Origin: Tabrizicola sp.
GTDB lineage: Bacteria; Pseudomonadota; Alphaproteobacteria; Rhodobacterales; Rhodobacteraceae
Length of the DNA: 64,000 nt
Assembly: GCF_016793705.1 (NCBI RefSeq)
Contig: NZ_JAEULO010000035.1
Span: 186,001 to 250,000 of the forward strand
Direction: 5' to 3'
The notes under the pieces were generated by a model. The model was given only the letters and a program-made list of their open reading frames with translations. It was not told the origin of the DNA and did not search any database. Each line of letters begins with the position of its first letter. The stretch's first letter is position 1. Positions 35,139 to 44,521 of this stretch are shown piece after piece. The translations under genes and the position numbers were made by a program.

Positions 35139-36468
35139 GGGTCATCCCGTCAATCAGGATCGAGGGTACGCGGGTCGACAAATGCGCCCGCGCGTCATTC
35201 GCCGGGACAATCCGCAAAAGCATGCCGCGCAGGTTCCCGGCGATGGTGCATTCATGGACCGGATAGGCCAATTCGCCATTCTCCACCCAGAAGCCCGAGG
35301 CCCCGCGCGAATAGTCCCCGGTCGTCGGGTTGATTGTCGAGCCGATCATCGAGGTGACCAGAAGCCCCGTACCCATATGCTTCAGCAGGTCTTCCCGCCT
35401 GACCATCCCCTGCGTCAGGTCGATGTTCGTCGTCGAGGGTGAAGGCGGCGCCGACGTCCCGCGCGAGGCATTGCCGGTCGAGGTCATCCCCAGCTTCCGC
35501 CCGGTCGCGAGGTCCAGCACCCAGCCGGTCAGCACCCCATCCGCCACGATCTCCCGCCGCTTCGTCGGCAACCCCTCGCCATCGAAGGGCCGCGACGAAC
35601 CGATCCGCGCCCGGTGCGGGTCTTCCACCAGTGACAGACCAGCAGGCAGCACGTGCCTGCCAAGCAAGTCCCGCGCCCAGCTGGACCCTCGCGCAATCGA
35701 GGTCCCGTTGATCGCCGACAACAGATGCCCGACCAGCGAGGCCGCCACCCGCTCGTCATAGACCACCGGATAGGTCCCGGTCTTCGGCTTCACCGACCCC
35801 ACGCGCTGCAACGTCCGCTCTGCCGCCAGCCGCCCGATCTCTTCCGGCGACGGCATGTCAGTGGTGTATATACGCCCCTCTCCCGCATAATCGCGTTGCA
35901 TATCCATGCCTTGCCCGGTGAAGGCCACCGCCGACAGCGAGGTCGAGGTCCGTCCATAGCCCCCCGTGAATCCGTTCGTCGCCGCCATGTGGATCGCCCG
36001 CTGACTGTAGGCGGCAGAGGCCTCGACCTGGGTGATCCCCTGTGTCTCAAGCGCCGCCGCCTCGACGGCCCGCGCGCTGGCCTCCAGCACCGCCGCCCCC
36101 GGTTCCCCGGCCGGATCGGCCAGGTCCAGGGCGGCCAAGTCCCAGCCCGAAGCCAACTGCCCGGCCTCCGCCAGCCCCGCCGTCGCATCCTCCGGCGCCT
36201 CGCGCGCCATCGCCACAGCCCGTTCCGCCAGGGCCTGAATCGTCGCGCGCGATGTATCCGAAGCCGACACACAGGCCTGACGCCGCCCGATCAGCACCCG
36301 CAACCCGATTTCCACGCCCTCGGACCGTTCGGCCTGTTCCAGGGCGCCCTTTCGGATTTCAATGGAAAGCGCCGCACCTGACACCGCCAGCGCATCGGCG
36401 CTTTCCGCCCCGGCCTTGCGGGCGGCGTCAAGAAGAGAATGGCTCAGGTCAGAGAGGCTGGGGGTCAT
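35125..36468 (-). CDS. pmbA: TldD/PmbA-family protein (PmbA/TldE type)
   Basis: A 447-residue member of the U62 family. TldD-TldE/PmbA heterodimers are periplasm-independent metalloproteases that trim unfolded peptides, such as microcin B17 precursor and the CcdA antitoxin. This protein has the PmbA-type C-terminus (NPTTGDYSRGASGFWVENGE) and no HExxxH, so it would be the non-metal partner subunit. No tldD is in this window. It is followed by the overlapping CysQ-like gene. Confidence 0.9.
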   Translation of the reverse strand: MTPSLSDLSHSLLDAARKAGAESADALAVSGAALSIEIRKGALEQAERSEGVEIGLRVLIGRRQACVSASDTSRATIQALAERAVAMAREAPEDATAGLAEAGQLASGWDLAALDLADPAGEPGAAVLEASARAVEAAALETQGITQVEASAAYSQRAIHMAATNGFTGGYGRTSTSLSAVAFTGQGMDMQRDYAGEGRIYTTDMPSPEEIGRLAAERTLQRVGSVKPKTGTYPVVYDERVAASLVGHLLSAINGTSIARGSSWARDLLGRHVLPAGLSLVEDPHRARIGSSRPFDGEGLPTKRREIVADGVLTGWVLDLATGRKLGMTSTGNASRGTSAPPSPSTTNIDLTQGMVRREDLLKHMGTGLLVTSMIGSTINPTTGDYSRGASGFWVENGELAYPVHECTIAGNLRGMLLRIVPANDARAHLSTRVPSILIDGMTLAGA

Positions 36469-36545
36469 TGCACGGTCCCTGTGATCACCGCGATGAGGTA
36501 GTCCCCGCAGCCCCCAGGCGCAAGTCCGGGCGCCGGCGCACCCGG

Positions 36546-38054
36546 CTATTGCATCCGCATTCCGTTGGCGAAGAATCCGCCCTCCTTGAACTCGATCTCG
36601 GACACCAGTTCATCCGGCCCTGCCCCCGGCCGCGCGAACATCGCCAGCCCCATCCGGAAGCCCATCGCGTCGTCCTCGGTCAGGAGGCCCAGCGCGATCA
36701 GGTTTTCGACCAGCTTCGTCACGCCCTTGATGTTGACCGTCACCTTCCCGTCCGGCCGCGGCACGCCACCGAAGGTCGCAAGGTCCGCGTTGTCGAAGGT
36801 CAGCGCTCCCGTTGCGGAAACCTCGGCCCCCGCCGCCTTGGCCAGCACCTGCGTCAAGTCCAGGCTATGCAATTCACCCGGAGGTTCCATCTCGTCCATC
36901 TGCACCTCGGGGTCCATGATGTCCTTGGTCCAGAACCCCGTGCCCTTCAGGTCGACGATGAAGGTCGCCGGTTCACGCGACAGCGATCCCGCCGGGTCGA
37001 AAAGACCCCAGACATCCTCGGACACGGTGAAATCCACCAGCTTCGTCAGGTAAGAGAAATCCTGCGGGCTGTCCGACTTTGTCACCGGCATCATCACGTT
37101 GAACGCGCTTTCCGCGAAGGCCACTTCCACCTGTGGGAAGGGGATTTCCGCCCCCGACATGACGAATCTGGCCCCGTCCAGCGAGGTGCCATAGGTCATC
37201 TTGTCCTTGTTCATCGCCAGCGCGAAGCCACCGCGCGCGGCATTGGCAGTCAGCTTGGTCGGTCCCGCGGCCTCTACGATGTCGAAATCCATCGTGACCG
37301 CCCCGAAGCCCAGGCTCGCATCCATGGTGAAGCCGGCGTTCAGCGCCGCCGCCATGTTCGCCATCAGCTCCGGGTTCAGGAAATTGCCCTTCGTCGCACC
37401 CGTCACGTCGGCGAAGCTGACCTTGACCGTGCCGGACCCACCTCCGTCGCTTTCCGACCCCGACAGATCCAGCACCGCGGACTTGGCCGCGAAGTTCGAA
37501 TCGAGCCCCATCGTCTCGCCGGTGGTCGTCATCGTGTAGCCGCCGGTCATCTCGGTCAGCACGAGATCGGCCTTGGTATCCAAGGCCTTGCCGCTCTGGT
37601 CGCTGATCTCGTCCAGGGTGATCGTCGTCTGCGGCGCGGTGATCTTGTAGCTCGTCTCCGTCGCGCTTCCGTCGGCGATGATCGCTGCCCCCGGCTGGCT
37701 GACCGTCAGCTTCAGAGATCCGGGGCCGTCGTCCTGTTTGGGAAACGCCATCTGGATCGGGTAGCTCTCCGGCATCGTCACCGTTACCGTTCCGTCGCCG
37801 TTATCCTTGAAGGTCAGCCTGTCGAAGGTGACCGAGGCGCTGCCCCCCATCGCGTCCTTGTAGGTCACTGCCAACTCTGTCACCTCCACCCCGTCGGGCG
37901 TCGAGGTGGTGTTGCCGATGGTCAGTTCCTGCCCGGCCGAGGTCATCATCGCCTGCCAGCTTTCCCAAACTTCCCGCGGCGTCACGTCGGCGCTGGCACC
38001 AGTGGCAAGCAAAGCAAGGGCAATCGCCGAGGAGCAGGTCAGGGCGCGGGTCAT
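36546..38054 (-). CDS. DUF2125-domain secreted protein
   Basis: A 502-residue protein with a Sec signal peptide (MTRALTCSSAIALALLATGA, cleavage after about residue 22). A long beta-rich DUF2125 region with repeated aspartate/threonine-rich segments follows. It is found in alphaproteobacteria and presumably lies in the periplasm or the outer-membrane face; the function is unknown. The frame stays open for 230 codons upstream, but the signal peptide and GAAAGG spacing place the start at 38054. Confidence 0.82.
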   Translation of the reverse strand: MTRALTCSSAIALALLATGASADVTPREVWESWQAMMTSAGQELTIGNTTSTPDGVEVTELAVTYKDAMGGSASVTFDRLTFKDNGDGTVTVTMPESYPIQMAFPKQDDGPGSLKLTVSQPGAAIIADGSATETSYKITAPQTTITLDEISDQSGKALDTKADLVLTEMTGGYTMTTTGETMGLDSNFAAKSAVLDLSGSESDGGGSGTVKVSFADVTGATKGNFLNPELMANMAAALNAGFTMDASLGFGAVTMDFDIVEAAGPTKLTANAARGGFALAMNKDKMTYGTSLDGARFVMSGAEIPFPQVEVAFAESAFNVMMPVTKSDSPQDFSYLTKLVDFTVSEDVWGLFDPAGSLSREPATFIVDLKGTGFWTKDIMDPEVQMDEMEPPGELHSLDLTQVLAKAAGAEVSATGALTFDNADLATFGGVPRPDGKVTVNIKGVTKLVENLIALGLLTEDDAMGFRMGLAMFARPGAGPDELVSEIEFKEGGFFANGMRMQ

Positions 38055-38159
38055 GGCATGTGCCTTTCGGGTTGAATTCGTCGCCACAACCTTTCTATCT
38101 CGTCCGCGGGGCGTCAAGGGATTCCCCTGTCGCAGTGGGGAAGGCCGGAGGGTGCCGTC

Positions 38160-38786
38160 ATGATCAAGGTCCAGACCGCAGGAGACTGCTGCACGATCAC
38201 GCTCGCCCGCCCGGACAAGGCCAATGCGCTGACCGAAACCATGCTGGAAGCGCTCGCCTTGGCTGCGACCGAAGCTGCAACCAACGGGGCGAAGGTCCTG
38301 ATCCTGACTGGCGAAGGCAAGGTCTTCTCCGCCGGGGCCGACCTTGACGGGATGAAGGCGGGCCTCGGCCTCTCGCCCGCCTGGGAGGCTGCCTCCACCG
38401 CCATCGCCGCCTTCCCCGGCCTCTCCATCGCCGCGCTGAACGGTACGCTGGCGGGCGGCGCGATGGGCGTGGCGCTGGCCTGCGACCTGCGCATCGCCGT
38501 GCCCTCGGCGAATTTCTTCTACCCCGTCATGCGGTTGGGCTACCGCCCGCAGCCCTCCGACCCCGGACGCCTCACCGCGCTGGTCGGTCCTTCGCGGGCG
38601 AAGATGATCCTGCTCGCCGCCCAGCGCATCGACGCCGAGACCGCGCTGTCTTGGGGTCTGATCGACCGCATCTGTGCCCCCGAAGCCCTGACCGACACCG
38701 CCATGTCGCTGGCAGAGGCGGCACTGGCCGCCGATCCGTTGCATGTCAGGACGCTGAAACGCATGACCAACGGGGAAACGCCATGA
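38160..38786 (+). CDS. Short enoyl-CoA hydratase/isomerase-family protein lacking the usual glutamates
   Basis: A 208-residue crotonase-fold protein, shorter than the usual 250-270. The oxyanion-hole segments KVFSAGADLDGM (residues 54-65) and NGTLAGGAMGVALACDLRIA (94-113) are present. Of the two catalytic glutamates of enoyl-CoA hydratase, the first is replaced by G103 and the second (normally in a PE pair) by V123. It may catalyse another crotonase-type reaction, such as thioester hydrolysis or isomerisation. It overlaps the ureohydrolase gene as ATGA. Confidence 0.8.
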   Translation: MIKVQTAGDCCTITLARPDKANALTETMLEALALAATEAATNGAKVLILTGEGKVFSAGADLDGMKAGLGLSPAWEAASTAIAAFPGLSIAALNGTLAGGAMGVALACDLRIAVPSANFFYPVMRLGYRPQPSDPGRLTALVGPSRAKMILLAAQRIDAETALSWGLIDRICAPEALTDTAMSLAEAALAADPLHVRTLKRMTNGETP

Positions 38787-39727
38787 CGAACGCTTACGAC
38801 AAAGGCCGCCTGAACCTGCCCTTCGTCGGCATTTCCACCTTCGGCAAGAACCCCTACCAGCCCGACTGGTCGAAGATCGACGCCGATTTCGCCATTCTCG
38901 GCGCGCCCTTCGACTTCGGCACCCAATTCCGCGCCGGAGCCCGCTTCGGCCCGCGTTCGATCCGCGAGGCCTCCACCCTCTTCTCCTTCGGCCACGGCGG
39001 CGCCTACGACCACGAGGACGACGTGACCTATCTGGAAGGCGTCCGCATCCTGGACATCGGCGATGCCGACATTGTCCATACCGACACCGAGACCTCCCAC
39101 GCCAACATCGAGACCGGCGTCCGCACCATCCTCGCCGCCGGAGCCGTGCCGGTGGTCCTCGGCGGCGACCACTCGATCAACATCCCCTGCATCCGCGCCT
39201 TCGAAAGCCGCCCGCTGCACATCGTCCAGATCGACGCCCATCTCGATTTCGTCGACGTGCGCCACGGCGTCCGCCACGGCCACGGCAACCCGATGCGCCG
39301 CGCGGCGGAACAGGACCACGTCAAGGGCATCACCGCCTTGGGCATCCGTAACGTCTCCTCCACCGCCAAGGACGGCTACGACGCGGCGCGCAGGATGGGC
39401 GACGACATCCTCTCTGTCCGCCAGATGCGCAAGCTGGGGGTCGAGGCCACCCTCGCCCGCATCCCGAAAGGCGTAGACTATTACCTGACCCTCGACATCG
39501 ACGGCTTCGACCCCTCCATCGCCCCCGGCACCGGCACCCCCTCGCATGGCGGCTTCCTGTATTACGAGGTGCTGGAGGTGATCGACGGCCTGACCAAGCA
39601 GGGCAACATCATCGGCATCGACCTGGTGGAAGTGGCCCCCGACTACGACCATTCCGGCATGACCGCGATCCTCGCCGCGCAGATCCTGCTCAACACCATC
39701 GGGCGCATCGCCCACAATCGGAGCTAA
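38783..39727 (+). CDS. Ureohydrolase family protein (agmatinase-like)
   Basis: A 314-residue binuclear manganese ureohydrolase. Metal ligands are H130 (GGDHS), D151, H153 and D155 (DAHLD), and D238 and D240 (TLDIDGFDPS). It is agmatinase-like in length and in FGPRSIREASTLFS, and would release urea from a guanidino compound. Related enzymes act on guanidinobutyrate, guanidinopropionate or guanidine, and the sequence alone does not choose. It lies between the short crotonase gene and mscS, with four-base spacing on either side. Confidence 0.88.
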   Translation: MTNAYDKGRLNLPFVGISTFGKNPYQPDWSKIDADFAILGAPFDFGTQFRAGARFGPRSIREASTLFSFGHGGAYDHEDDVTYLEGVRILDIGDADIVHTDTETSHANIETGVRTILAAGAVPVVLGGDHSINIPCIRAFESRPLHIVQIDAHLDFVDVRHGVRHGHGNPMRRAAEQDHVKGITALGIRNVSSTAKDGYDAARRMGDDILSVRQMRKLGVEATLARIPKGVDYYLTLDIDGFDPSIAPGTGTPSHGGFLYYEVLEVIDGLTKQGNIIGIDLVEVAPDYDHSGMTAILAAQILLNTIGRIAHNRS

Positions 39728-39730
39728 GGC

Positions 39731-41023
39731 GTGGAACGTCTTCAGGACTGGCTGCAACAGGCCTCCGACACCGCCCTCGGCTGGCTCTCCTCGCCCGCCG
39801 CCCTGTCGCAATTCGCGCTGCTGATCCTCGCCTATTTCGCCGCCCGCCTGCTGGCCGCCCGTATTGCGCCGGTGCTTGAACGCACCCTGACCCCGAAGCC
39901 CGAGGCGCTGCACCTGATCGCCCGCCTCCGCCGCTTCGCGCTCCTTTTCCTGCCGCTCCTCCTCCCCCTCCTTGCCTACGCCCTGACCGCAGTCGGCGAA
40001 GGCCTGACCCGCGCCACTTTCGGCAGCGGCGAGGTCATCGCCTTCGGCAAGCGTGTCTTCCTCCTCCTTGCCGCCGTCGAGTTCGTCCGCAAGGTCCTGC
40101 CGTCCGGCTTCCTGAAGCTGATGGGCCGCTACATCCTGCTGCCCGTCGCGGCGCTCTATGCCGTCGGCCTTCTCGACGAAGTCACCGATTACCTGAACTC
40201 GGCCCAGGTCAACCTCGGCAACATCCAGTTCACCGCGCTGGCTCTGATCCGCGGCCTCATCGCAGGGTCGCTGCTCTTCTGGCTCGGCAGTTGGTCGAAC
40301 CGCCAGTCCACCGGCTACCTCAAGTCGCAACCCGACCTCCGCCCCGCCACCCGCGAACTGGCGATCAAGGCCAGCGAAGTCGCCATCTTCGGCGCGGCCT
40401 TCCTGCTCCTCATGTCGATCATGGGCATCGACCTGACCGCCGTCGCCGTCCTCGGCGGTGCCTTGGGCGTCGGCATCGGCCTCGGCCTGCAACAGATCGC
40501 GGCCAACTTCGTCTCGGGCATCATCCTTTTGCTCGAAGGGCAGACCACCGTCGGCGACTACGTCGAACTCGACGGCGGCGAGAAAGGCACCATCGTCAAG
40601 ATGACCGCCCGCGCCTGCATTCTGGAAACCTTCGACGGCAAATGGATCGTCGTCCCGAACGAACATTTCATCACCACCCGCGTGGTGAACTACTCCGACC
40701 AGGGCAGCGCCAACCGCTATGAAGCTTTGTTTTCAGTCTCTTACGAAACTGATATTAATATCGTGCCCGATCTGATCGAGCACGCTGTATCGAAGCTCCC
40801 CTTCGTTCTGACCGAACCTGATGGCCCGGATTGCGAGCTTCGCGGCTTCGGCGAGTCGAGCGTCGACTTCGCCGTGGAATACTGGGTTTCCGGCATCGAC
40901 GACGGCAAGAATAAATACGGCTCCCCCGTCCTCTTTGCGATCTGGAATGCGCTGAAGGAGGCCGGGATCGGCATGCCCTATCCGCATCGCGTTGTCGAAC
41001 TGCGCAATGCCCCCGGCACCTGA
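39731..41023 (+). CDS. MscS-family mechanosensitive ion channel
   Basis: A 430-residue inner-membrane protein with about five transmembrane helices. The pore helix and MscS domain lie near residues 220-310 (AVLGGALGVGIGLGLQQIAANFVSGIILLLEGQ, VGDYVELDGGEKGTIVKM, VVPNEHFITTRVVNYS). It should open under membrane tension during hypo-osmotic shock. The start is GTG at 39731, three bases after the ureohydrolase stop. A stretch at 40728-40762 uses AT-rich codons unlike the rest. The next gene begins 17 bases inside its end. Confidence 0.92.
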   Translation: MERLQDWLQQASDTALGWLSSPAALSQFALLILAYFAARLLAARIAPVLERTLTPKPEALHLIARLRRFALLFLPLLLPLLAYALTAVGEGLTRATFGSGEVIAFGKRVFLLLAAVEFVRKVLPSGFLKLMGRYILLPVAALYAVGLLDEVTDYLNSAQVNLGNIQFTALALIRGLIAGSLLFWLGSWSNRQSTGYLKSQPDLRPATRELAIKASEVAIFGAAFLLLMSIMGIDLTAVAVLGGALGVGIGLGLQQIAANFVSGIILLLEGQTTVGDYVELDGGEKGTIVKMTARACILETFDGKWIVVPNEHFITTRVVNYSDQGSANRYEALFSVSYETDINIVPDLIEHAVSKLPFVLTEPDGPDCELRGFGESSVDFAVEYWVSGIDDGKNKYGSPVLFAIWNALKEAGIGMPYPHRVVELRNAPGT

Positions 41024-42176
41024 GGCCCCCGAAGCCCTCGTCATCGGCGCCGGTCCCGCCGGGTTGATGGCGGCGGAAGAGCTTGCAAAGGCCGGGGTGC
41101 AAGTGCTTGTCGTCGAGGCCAAACCCACGGTTGCCCGCAAATTCCTGATGGCCGGGAAATCCGGCCTGAACGTCACCAAGGACGAGCCCTGGGACACTTT
41201 CGCCACCCGCTACGACACGCCCCGCCTCCGCCCCATCCTCTCGGCTTTCGGCCCCATGGAAGTTCAGGACTGGTGCCGCGCCCTTGGTCATGACGTATAT
41301 ACAGGCTCGTCCGGGCGAGTCTTTCCCGTTGAAATGAAGGCCTCTCCTCTGCTCAGAAGTTGGCTGCAACGCCTGATCACACAGGGTGTTGAACTCCGCA
41401 CCCGCTGGCGCTGGGCCGGCTTCGAAGGTGCCGCCTTCCGCTTCGACACGCCCTCCGGCCCGCAGACCCTGACACCGAAAGTCACCATCCTCGCCCTCGG
41501 CGGCGCGAGCTGGCAGCGCCTTGGGTCAGATGGCTCCTGGGTCCCCCGGCTGCGTGAAAAGGGCGTCCAGATCACCGCCTGGCAACCCGCCAACATGGGC
41601 TTCCACGTCGACTGGTCGACCCACATGACGCCATTTTTCGGCAGCCCAGTCAAAGGCATAGCCCTCATGGCCGGTCCACACCGTGAACGCGGCGAGTTCG
41701 TCATATCGGCGAAAGGCGTCGAGGGCGGCGGTATCTACAGTATATACAAGTATCTACGCGACGGCGCACAGCTTGCCCTCGACCTCCTCCCCGACCTCGG
41801 CCAGGACGAGATCCCCCGCCGCCTTGCCAGAATGAAACCCGGCGAAAGCACCGCCAATCGACTGCGCAAGCTCGGCCTCGACCGCGCGCAGACCGCCCTG
41901 GTGATGGAATTCGCCCGCGCCGAACCCTTCGCCCATCTCAAGCACCTGCCGATTCCGCTGCAAGGCCCACGCCCGCTGGGCGAAGCCATCTCCGTTGCAG
42001 GGGGTGTCGCCTGGGAGGCCCTGACCGACGAGCTTGAACTGAAAGCCCTGCCCGGAACCTTCGCCGCCGGGGAAATGCTTGACTGGGAAGCCCCGACCGG
42101 CGGCTATCTTCTCACCGCCTCATGGGCCACAGGTCGTTGGGCCGGACAGGCCGCGGCCCGCCGGATTCGTCTCTAA
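41007..42176 (+). CDS. BaiN/HI0933-like FAD flavoprotein (TIGR03862 type)
   Basis: A 389-residue FAD-binding protein. The N-terminal motif is VIGAGPAGLMAAEELAKAG, then GKSGLNVTKDE, and the C-terminal FAD segment is GTFAAGEMLDWEAPTGGYLL. Members are of unknown physiological role; relatives reduce steroid or other double bonds. An in-frame TTG at 40992 is possible, but the ATG at 41007 is preferred. The gene holds four octamers of the GTATATAC/GTATCTAC type, three of them in tandem at 41731-41757. Its stop overlaps the convergent gene by four bases. Confidence 0.85.
   Translation: MPPAPEAPEALVIGAGPAGLMAAEELAKAGVQVLVVEAKPTVARKFLMAGKSGLNVTKDEPWDTFATRYDTPRLRPILSAFGPMEVQDWCRALGHDVYTGSSGRVFPVEMKASPLLRSWLQRLITQGVELRTRWRWAGFEGAAFRFDTPSGPQTLTPKVTILALGGASWQRLGSDGSWVPRLREKGVQITAWQPANMGFHVDWSTHMTPFFGSPVKGIALMAGPHRERGEFVISAKGVEGGGIYSIYKYLRDGAQLALDLLPDLGQDEIPRRLARMKPGESTANRLRKLGLDRAQTALVMEFARAEPFAHLKHLPIPLQGPRPLGEAISVAGGVAWEALTDELELKALPGTFAAGEMLDWEAPTGGYLLTASWATGRWAGQAAARRIRL
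41731..41757. repeat. Three tandem GTATCTAC/GTATATAC octamers
   Basis: GTATCTAC, GTATATAC and GTATCTAC start at 41731, 41740 and 41750, about one helical turn apart, inside the flavoprotein gene. The encoded peptide GIYSIYKYLR needs rare ATA and CTA codons. This is the densest cluster of a motif that recurs from 21.9 to 41.8 kb. Confidence 0.6.
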
Positions 42177-42619
42177 TCCTGCCTAAAAAGCAGCGCCTCG
42201 AACCACGGCAGCACCTGTTCGCGCAGGATTCCCACCGCCATGTCCAGACACTCCGGCCGGTCCAGCACATCAATAAAGGCCAGCGTGCCCGGGTCGCGCT
42301 CCGCCTGCTCGAAGAAGTCGGCCAGCGTCACATCCTCGCCCCCCGGCCAGTCGGGATGGTCCGGCGCCTCGCCCTCCGGCGTGACGAACCGCAGCACGAT
42401 CCGCACGTCCCAGCCATAGCGATCGCGCTGCAGATGCACCGCCGACTTCCCCGCCGCCGAGACCCGGCTCCAGGTCGTCCCGCTCAAGGCATATCCCTCG
42501 GGAGACAGAACCGAATCCAGCGCCAAGACAATCCGCCCCCAGGCCTCCTCCCGCCGCGCCGGAAAACCCGGATCATTCGCGGCCAGATGCTTGCGGGCGG
42601 AAAGGTCCGGGTCGTCCAT
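42173..42619 (-). CDS. Uncharacterised protein downstream of pheS
   Basis: A 148-residue soluble protein that I do not recognise with confidence. The central part (GTTWSRVSAAGKSAVHLQRD, YGWDVRIVLRFVTPEG) weakly recalls DUF4304-type proteins. There is no signal peptide or membrane helix. Its ATG directly follows the pheS stop (TGAATG), so it is translated with pheS. Its stop overlaps that of the convergent flavoprotein gene. Confidence 0.7.
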   Translation of the reverse strand: MDDPDLSARKHLAANDPGFPARREEAWGRIVLALDSVLSPEGYALSGTTWSRVSAAGKSAVHLQRDRYGWDVRIVLRFVTPEGEAPDHPDWPGGEDVTLADFFEQAERDPGTLAFIDVLDRPECLDMAVGILREQVLPWFEALLFRQD

Positions 42620-43702
42620 TCAGGCCGAGAGCCCCCCCGCCAGGTCCGGCACGTCCAGCGCCGAGAACCCATAGTGCCGTAGCCAGCGCAGGTCAGCCTC
42701 GAAGAAGGCCCGCAGATCCGGGATGCCGTATTTCAGCATGGCGATCCGGTCGATCCCCATGCCGAAGGCGAAACCCTGCCACTGGGTCGGGTCGACGCCA
42801 GCGGCGGAAAGCACCTTCGGATGCACCATGCCCGAGCCGAGGATCTCCATCCACTTGTCGCCGTCGCCGATCTTCAGCTGCCCGCCGACGTTGGAATAGC
42901 GGATGTCGACCTCCGCCGAAGGCTCGGTGAACGGGAAATGCGAGGCGCGGAAGCGCAGCTCAACCTTGTCCACCTCGAAGAAGGCCCGGCAGAACTCCTC
43001 CAGCGTCCACTTGAGGTTCGCCATCGAGATCGAACGATCAATCGCCAGCCCCTCGACCTGATGGAACATCGGCGTATGGGTCTGGTCCATGTCCATCCGG
43101 TACACCCGACCCGGCGCGATCACCCGGATCGGCGCGCCCTGATCCATCATCGCCCGGATCTGCACCGGCGAAGTATGCGTCCGCAGCACATGCGGCGGGC
43201 GGTTGTCGCCTTCCGCCCGCGCCATGAAGAACGTGTCATGCTCCTGCCGCGCGGGATGTTCGGGCGGGATGTTCAGCGCATCGAAGTTGTACCAGTCGCT
43301 CTCGACCTGCGGCCCCTCGGCGACCGAGAACCCCATGTCACCGAAGATCGCCGTCAGCTCTTCCATCACCTGGCTCACCGGATGGATCGTCCCCCGCGGG
43401 CGAGGCCGCCCCGGCAGCGTCACGTCCAGCCATTCGCTCTTCAGCCGCTCGTCCAGCGCCGCATCGCCCAGCGCCACCTTCCGCGCCCGAAGTGCTGCGT
43501 CGATCTCGTCCTTCAGTGCGTTCAGGCTCGCCCCCGCCGCCTTGCGCGCCTCGGGCTCCATCTTGCCCAGCCCCGCCATCAGCGCCGAAATCTCGCCCTT
43601 CTTGCCCAGCGCCCCGACGCGGACCTCTTCCAGCCCGGCCTCATCCGCCGCACCGGCCACCGCCGCCAGATACCTGGCCTTCAGCGTGTCGATCCCGTCC
43701 AT
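42620..43702 (-). CDS. pheS: Phenylalanyl-tRNA synthetase alpha subunit
   Basis: A 360-residue class II synthetase subunit, which charges tRNA-Phe as an alpha2-beta2 enzyme. It has an N-terminal coiled coil (residues 5-85), motif 1 around [35 protein letters not shown], motif 2 [15 protein letters not shown], and motif 3 [20 protein letters not shown]. The ATG at 43702 gives the usual N-terminus. pheT is not adjacent downstream in this window, where an uncharacterised gene follows. Confidence 0.97.
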   Translation of the reverse strand: MDGIDTLKARYLAAVAGAADEAGLEEVRVGALGKKGEISALMAGLGKMEPEARKAAGASLNALKDEIDAALRARKVALGDAALDERLKSEWLDVTLPGRPRPRGTIHPVSQVMEELTAIFGDMGFSVAEGPQVESDWYNFDALNIPPEHPARQEHDTFFMARAEGDNRPPHVLRTHTSPVQIRAMMDQGAPIRVIAPGRVYRMDMDQTHTPMFHQVEGLAIDRSISMANLKWTLEEFCRAFFEVDKVELRFRASHFPFTEPSAEVDIRYSNVGGQLKIGDGDKWMEILGSGMVHPKVLSAAGVDPTQWQGFAFGMGIDRIAMLKYGIPDLRAFFEADLRWLRHYGFSALDVPDLAGGLSA

Positions 43703-43759
43703 CGCGCCTCTCCTGCAATCCGCCCCTCTGCTAAAGGCGAAGCCCCCGCGATGCAAGGT

Positions 43760-44470
43760 TCAGAAGATCGACCGCCGCCCCCGCACCTCCAGCATCCGGC
43801 GCGACCGGACCACCTGCCCGTTCTGTGCCGTGATCGCGACCGGCGCCTCCTTCAGCCGCTTCTGGATCACCACCAGCGAGTCGTGAAACCTGATCCCCCC
43901 GATCTCCCGCGCCAGCGGGTGCAGCGGGAAGCCCGCGTCATCCTCGGTATACCAGGAATGCATCCGGTCGATCAGGTCCTTGGCGAATTCGATGAAGCTC
44001 GCGGGCTCCCGCAGCCCCCCGCCGAACCCCGGCCAGTAGCTCGTATGCACGTCCTCGACGATATAGAGCCCCCGATCCGCCAGTTGCGGCCAGAGATGGC
44101 GGAAGCTGGCGATCTGCTGGTGCATCTGGTGCCCGCCGTCATCGACGATCAGGTCGAAAGGCCCATGTGCCCGGCCGATGCGGTCAAGGAACGCCGGGTC
44201 CGCCTGATCGCCGATCTCCACCACTGTCCCCGGCAGCGCCAGGGCGGCACAGGTCGGGTCGATGTCCAGAAACACCAGCCGCGACGCAGGGCCAAGAAAC
44301 CCCTGCCACATCGGCAGCGACCCGCCCTTGTAGACCCCGATCTCCAGGAAGGACACGTCCCGCCCCTGCCAGCCGCCCAGAAGCTCGTCGTAGAGTTCCA
44401 GGTAATGCTCCATCTTGAACAGCTTGCGGTCGCCCGTCCGGGCCGGATAGTCGCGGAAATAGCGGGTCAT
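43760..44470 (-). CDS. Class I SAM-dependent methyltransferase-like protein
   Basis: A 236-residue protein with the SAM-binding Rossmann pattern FLEIGVYKGGSLPMWQGFLG, then VFLDIDP and DLIVDDGGHQMHQQ. This is the signature of the group holding macrocin and rhamnosyl O-methyltransferases and the cephalosporin-hydroxylase-like proteins. It may methylate a glycoside or cell-surface sugar. Neighbours give no pathway context, and it is 57 bases upstream of pheS on the same strand. Confidence 0.8.
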   Translation of the reverse strand: MTRYFRDYPARTGDRKLFKMEHYLELYDELLGGWQGRDVSFLEIGVYKGGSLPMWQGFLGPASRLVFLDIDPTCAALALPGTVVEIGDQADPAFLDRIGRAHGPFDLIVDDGGHQMHQQIASFRHLWPQLADRGLYIVEDVHTSYWPGFGGGLREPASFIEFAKDLIDRMHSWYTEDDAGFPLHPLAREIGGIRFHDSLVVIQKRLKEAPVAITAQNGQVVRSRRMLEVRGRRSIF

Positions 44471-44521
44471 TGCTCACCTCTGGACGGAAGAAGCCTACAT
44501 CTCCCGTCCCCGCCCGCAATC

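Noticed and set aside
38055-38744. A 230-codon N-terminal extension of the DUF2125 protein
   Set aside because: It overlaps the crotonase gene in antisense and would bury the clear signal peptide at residue 231.
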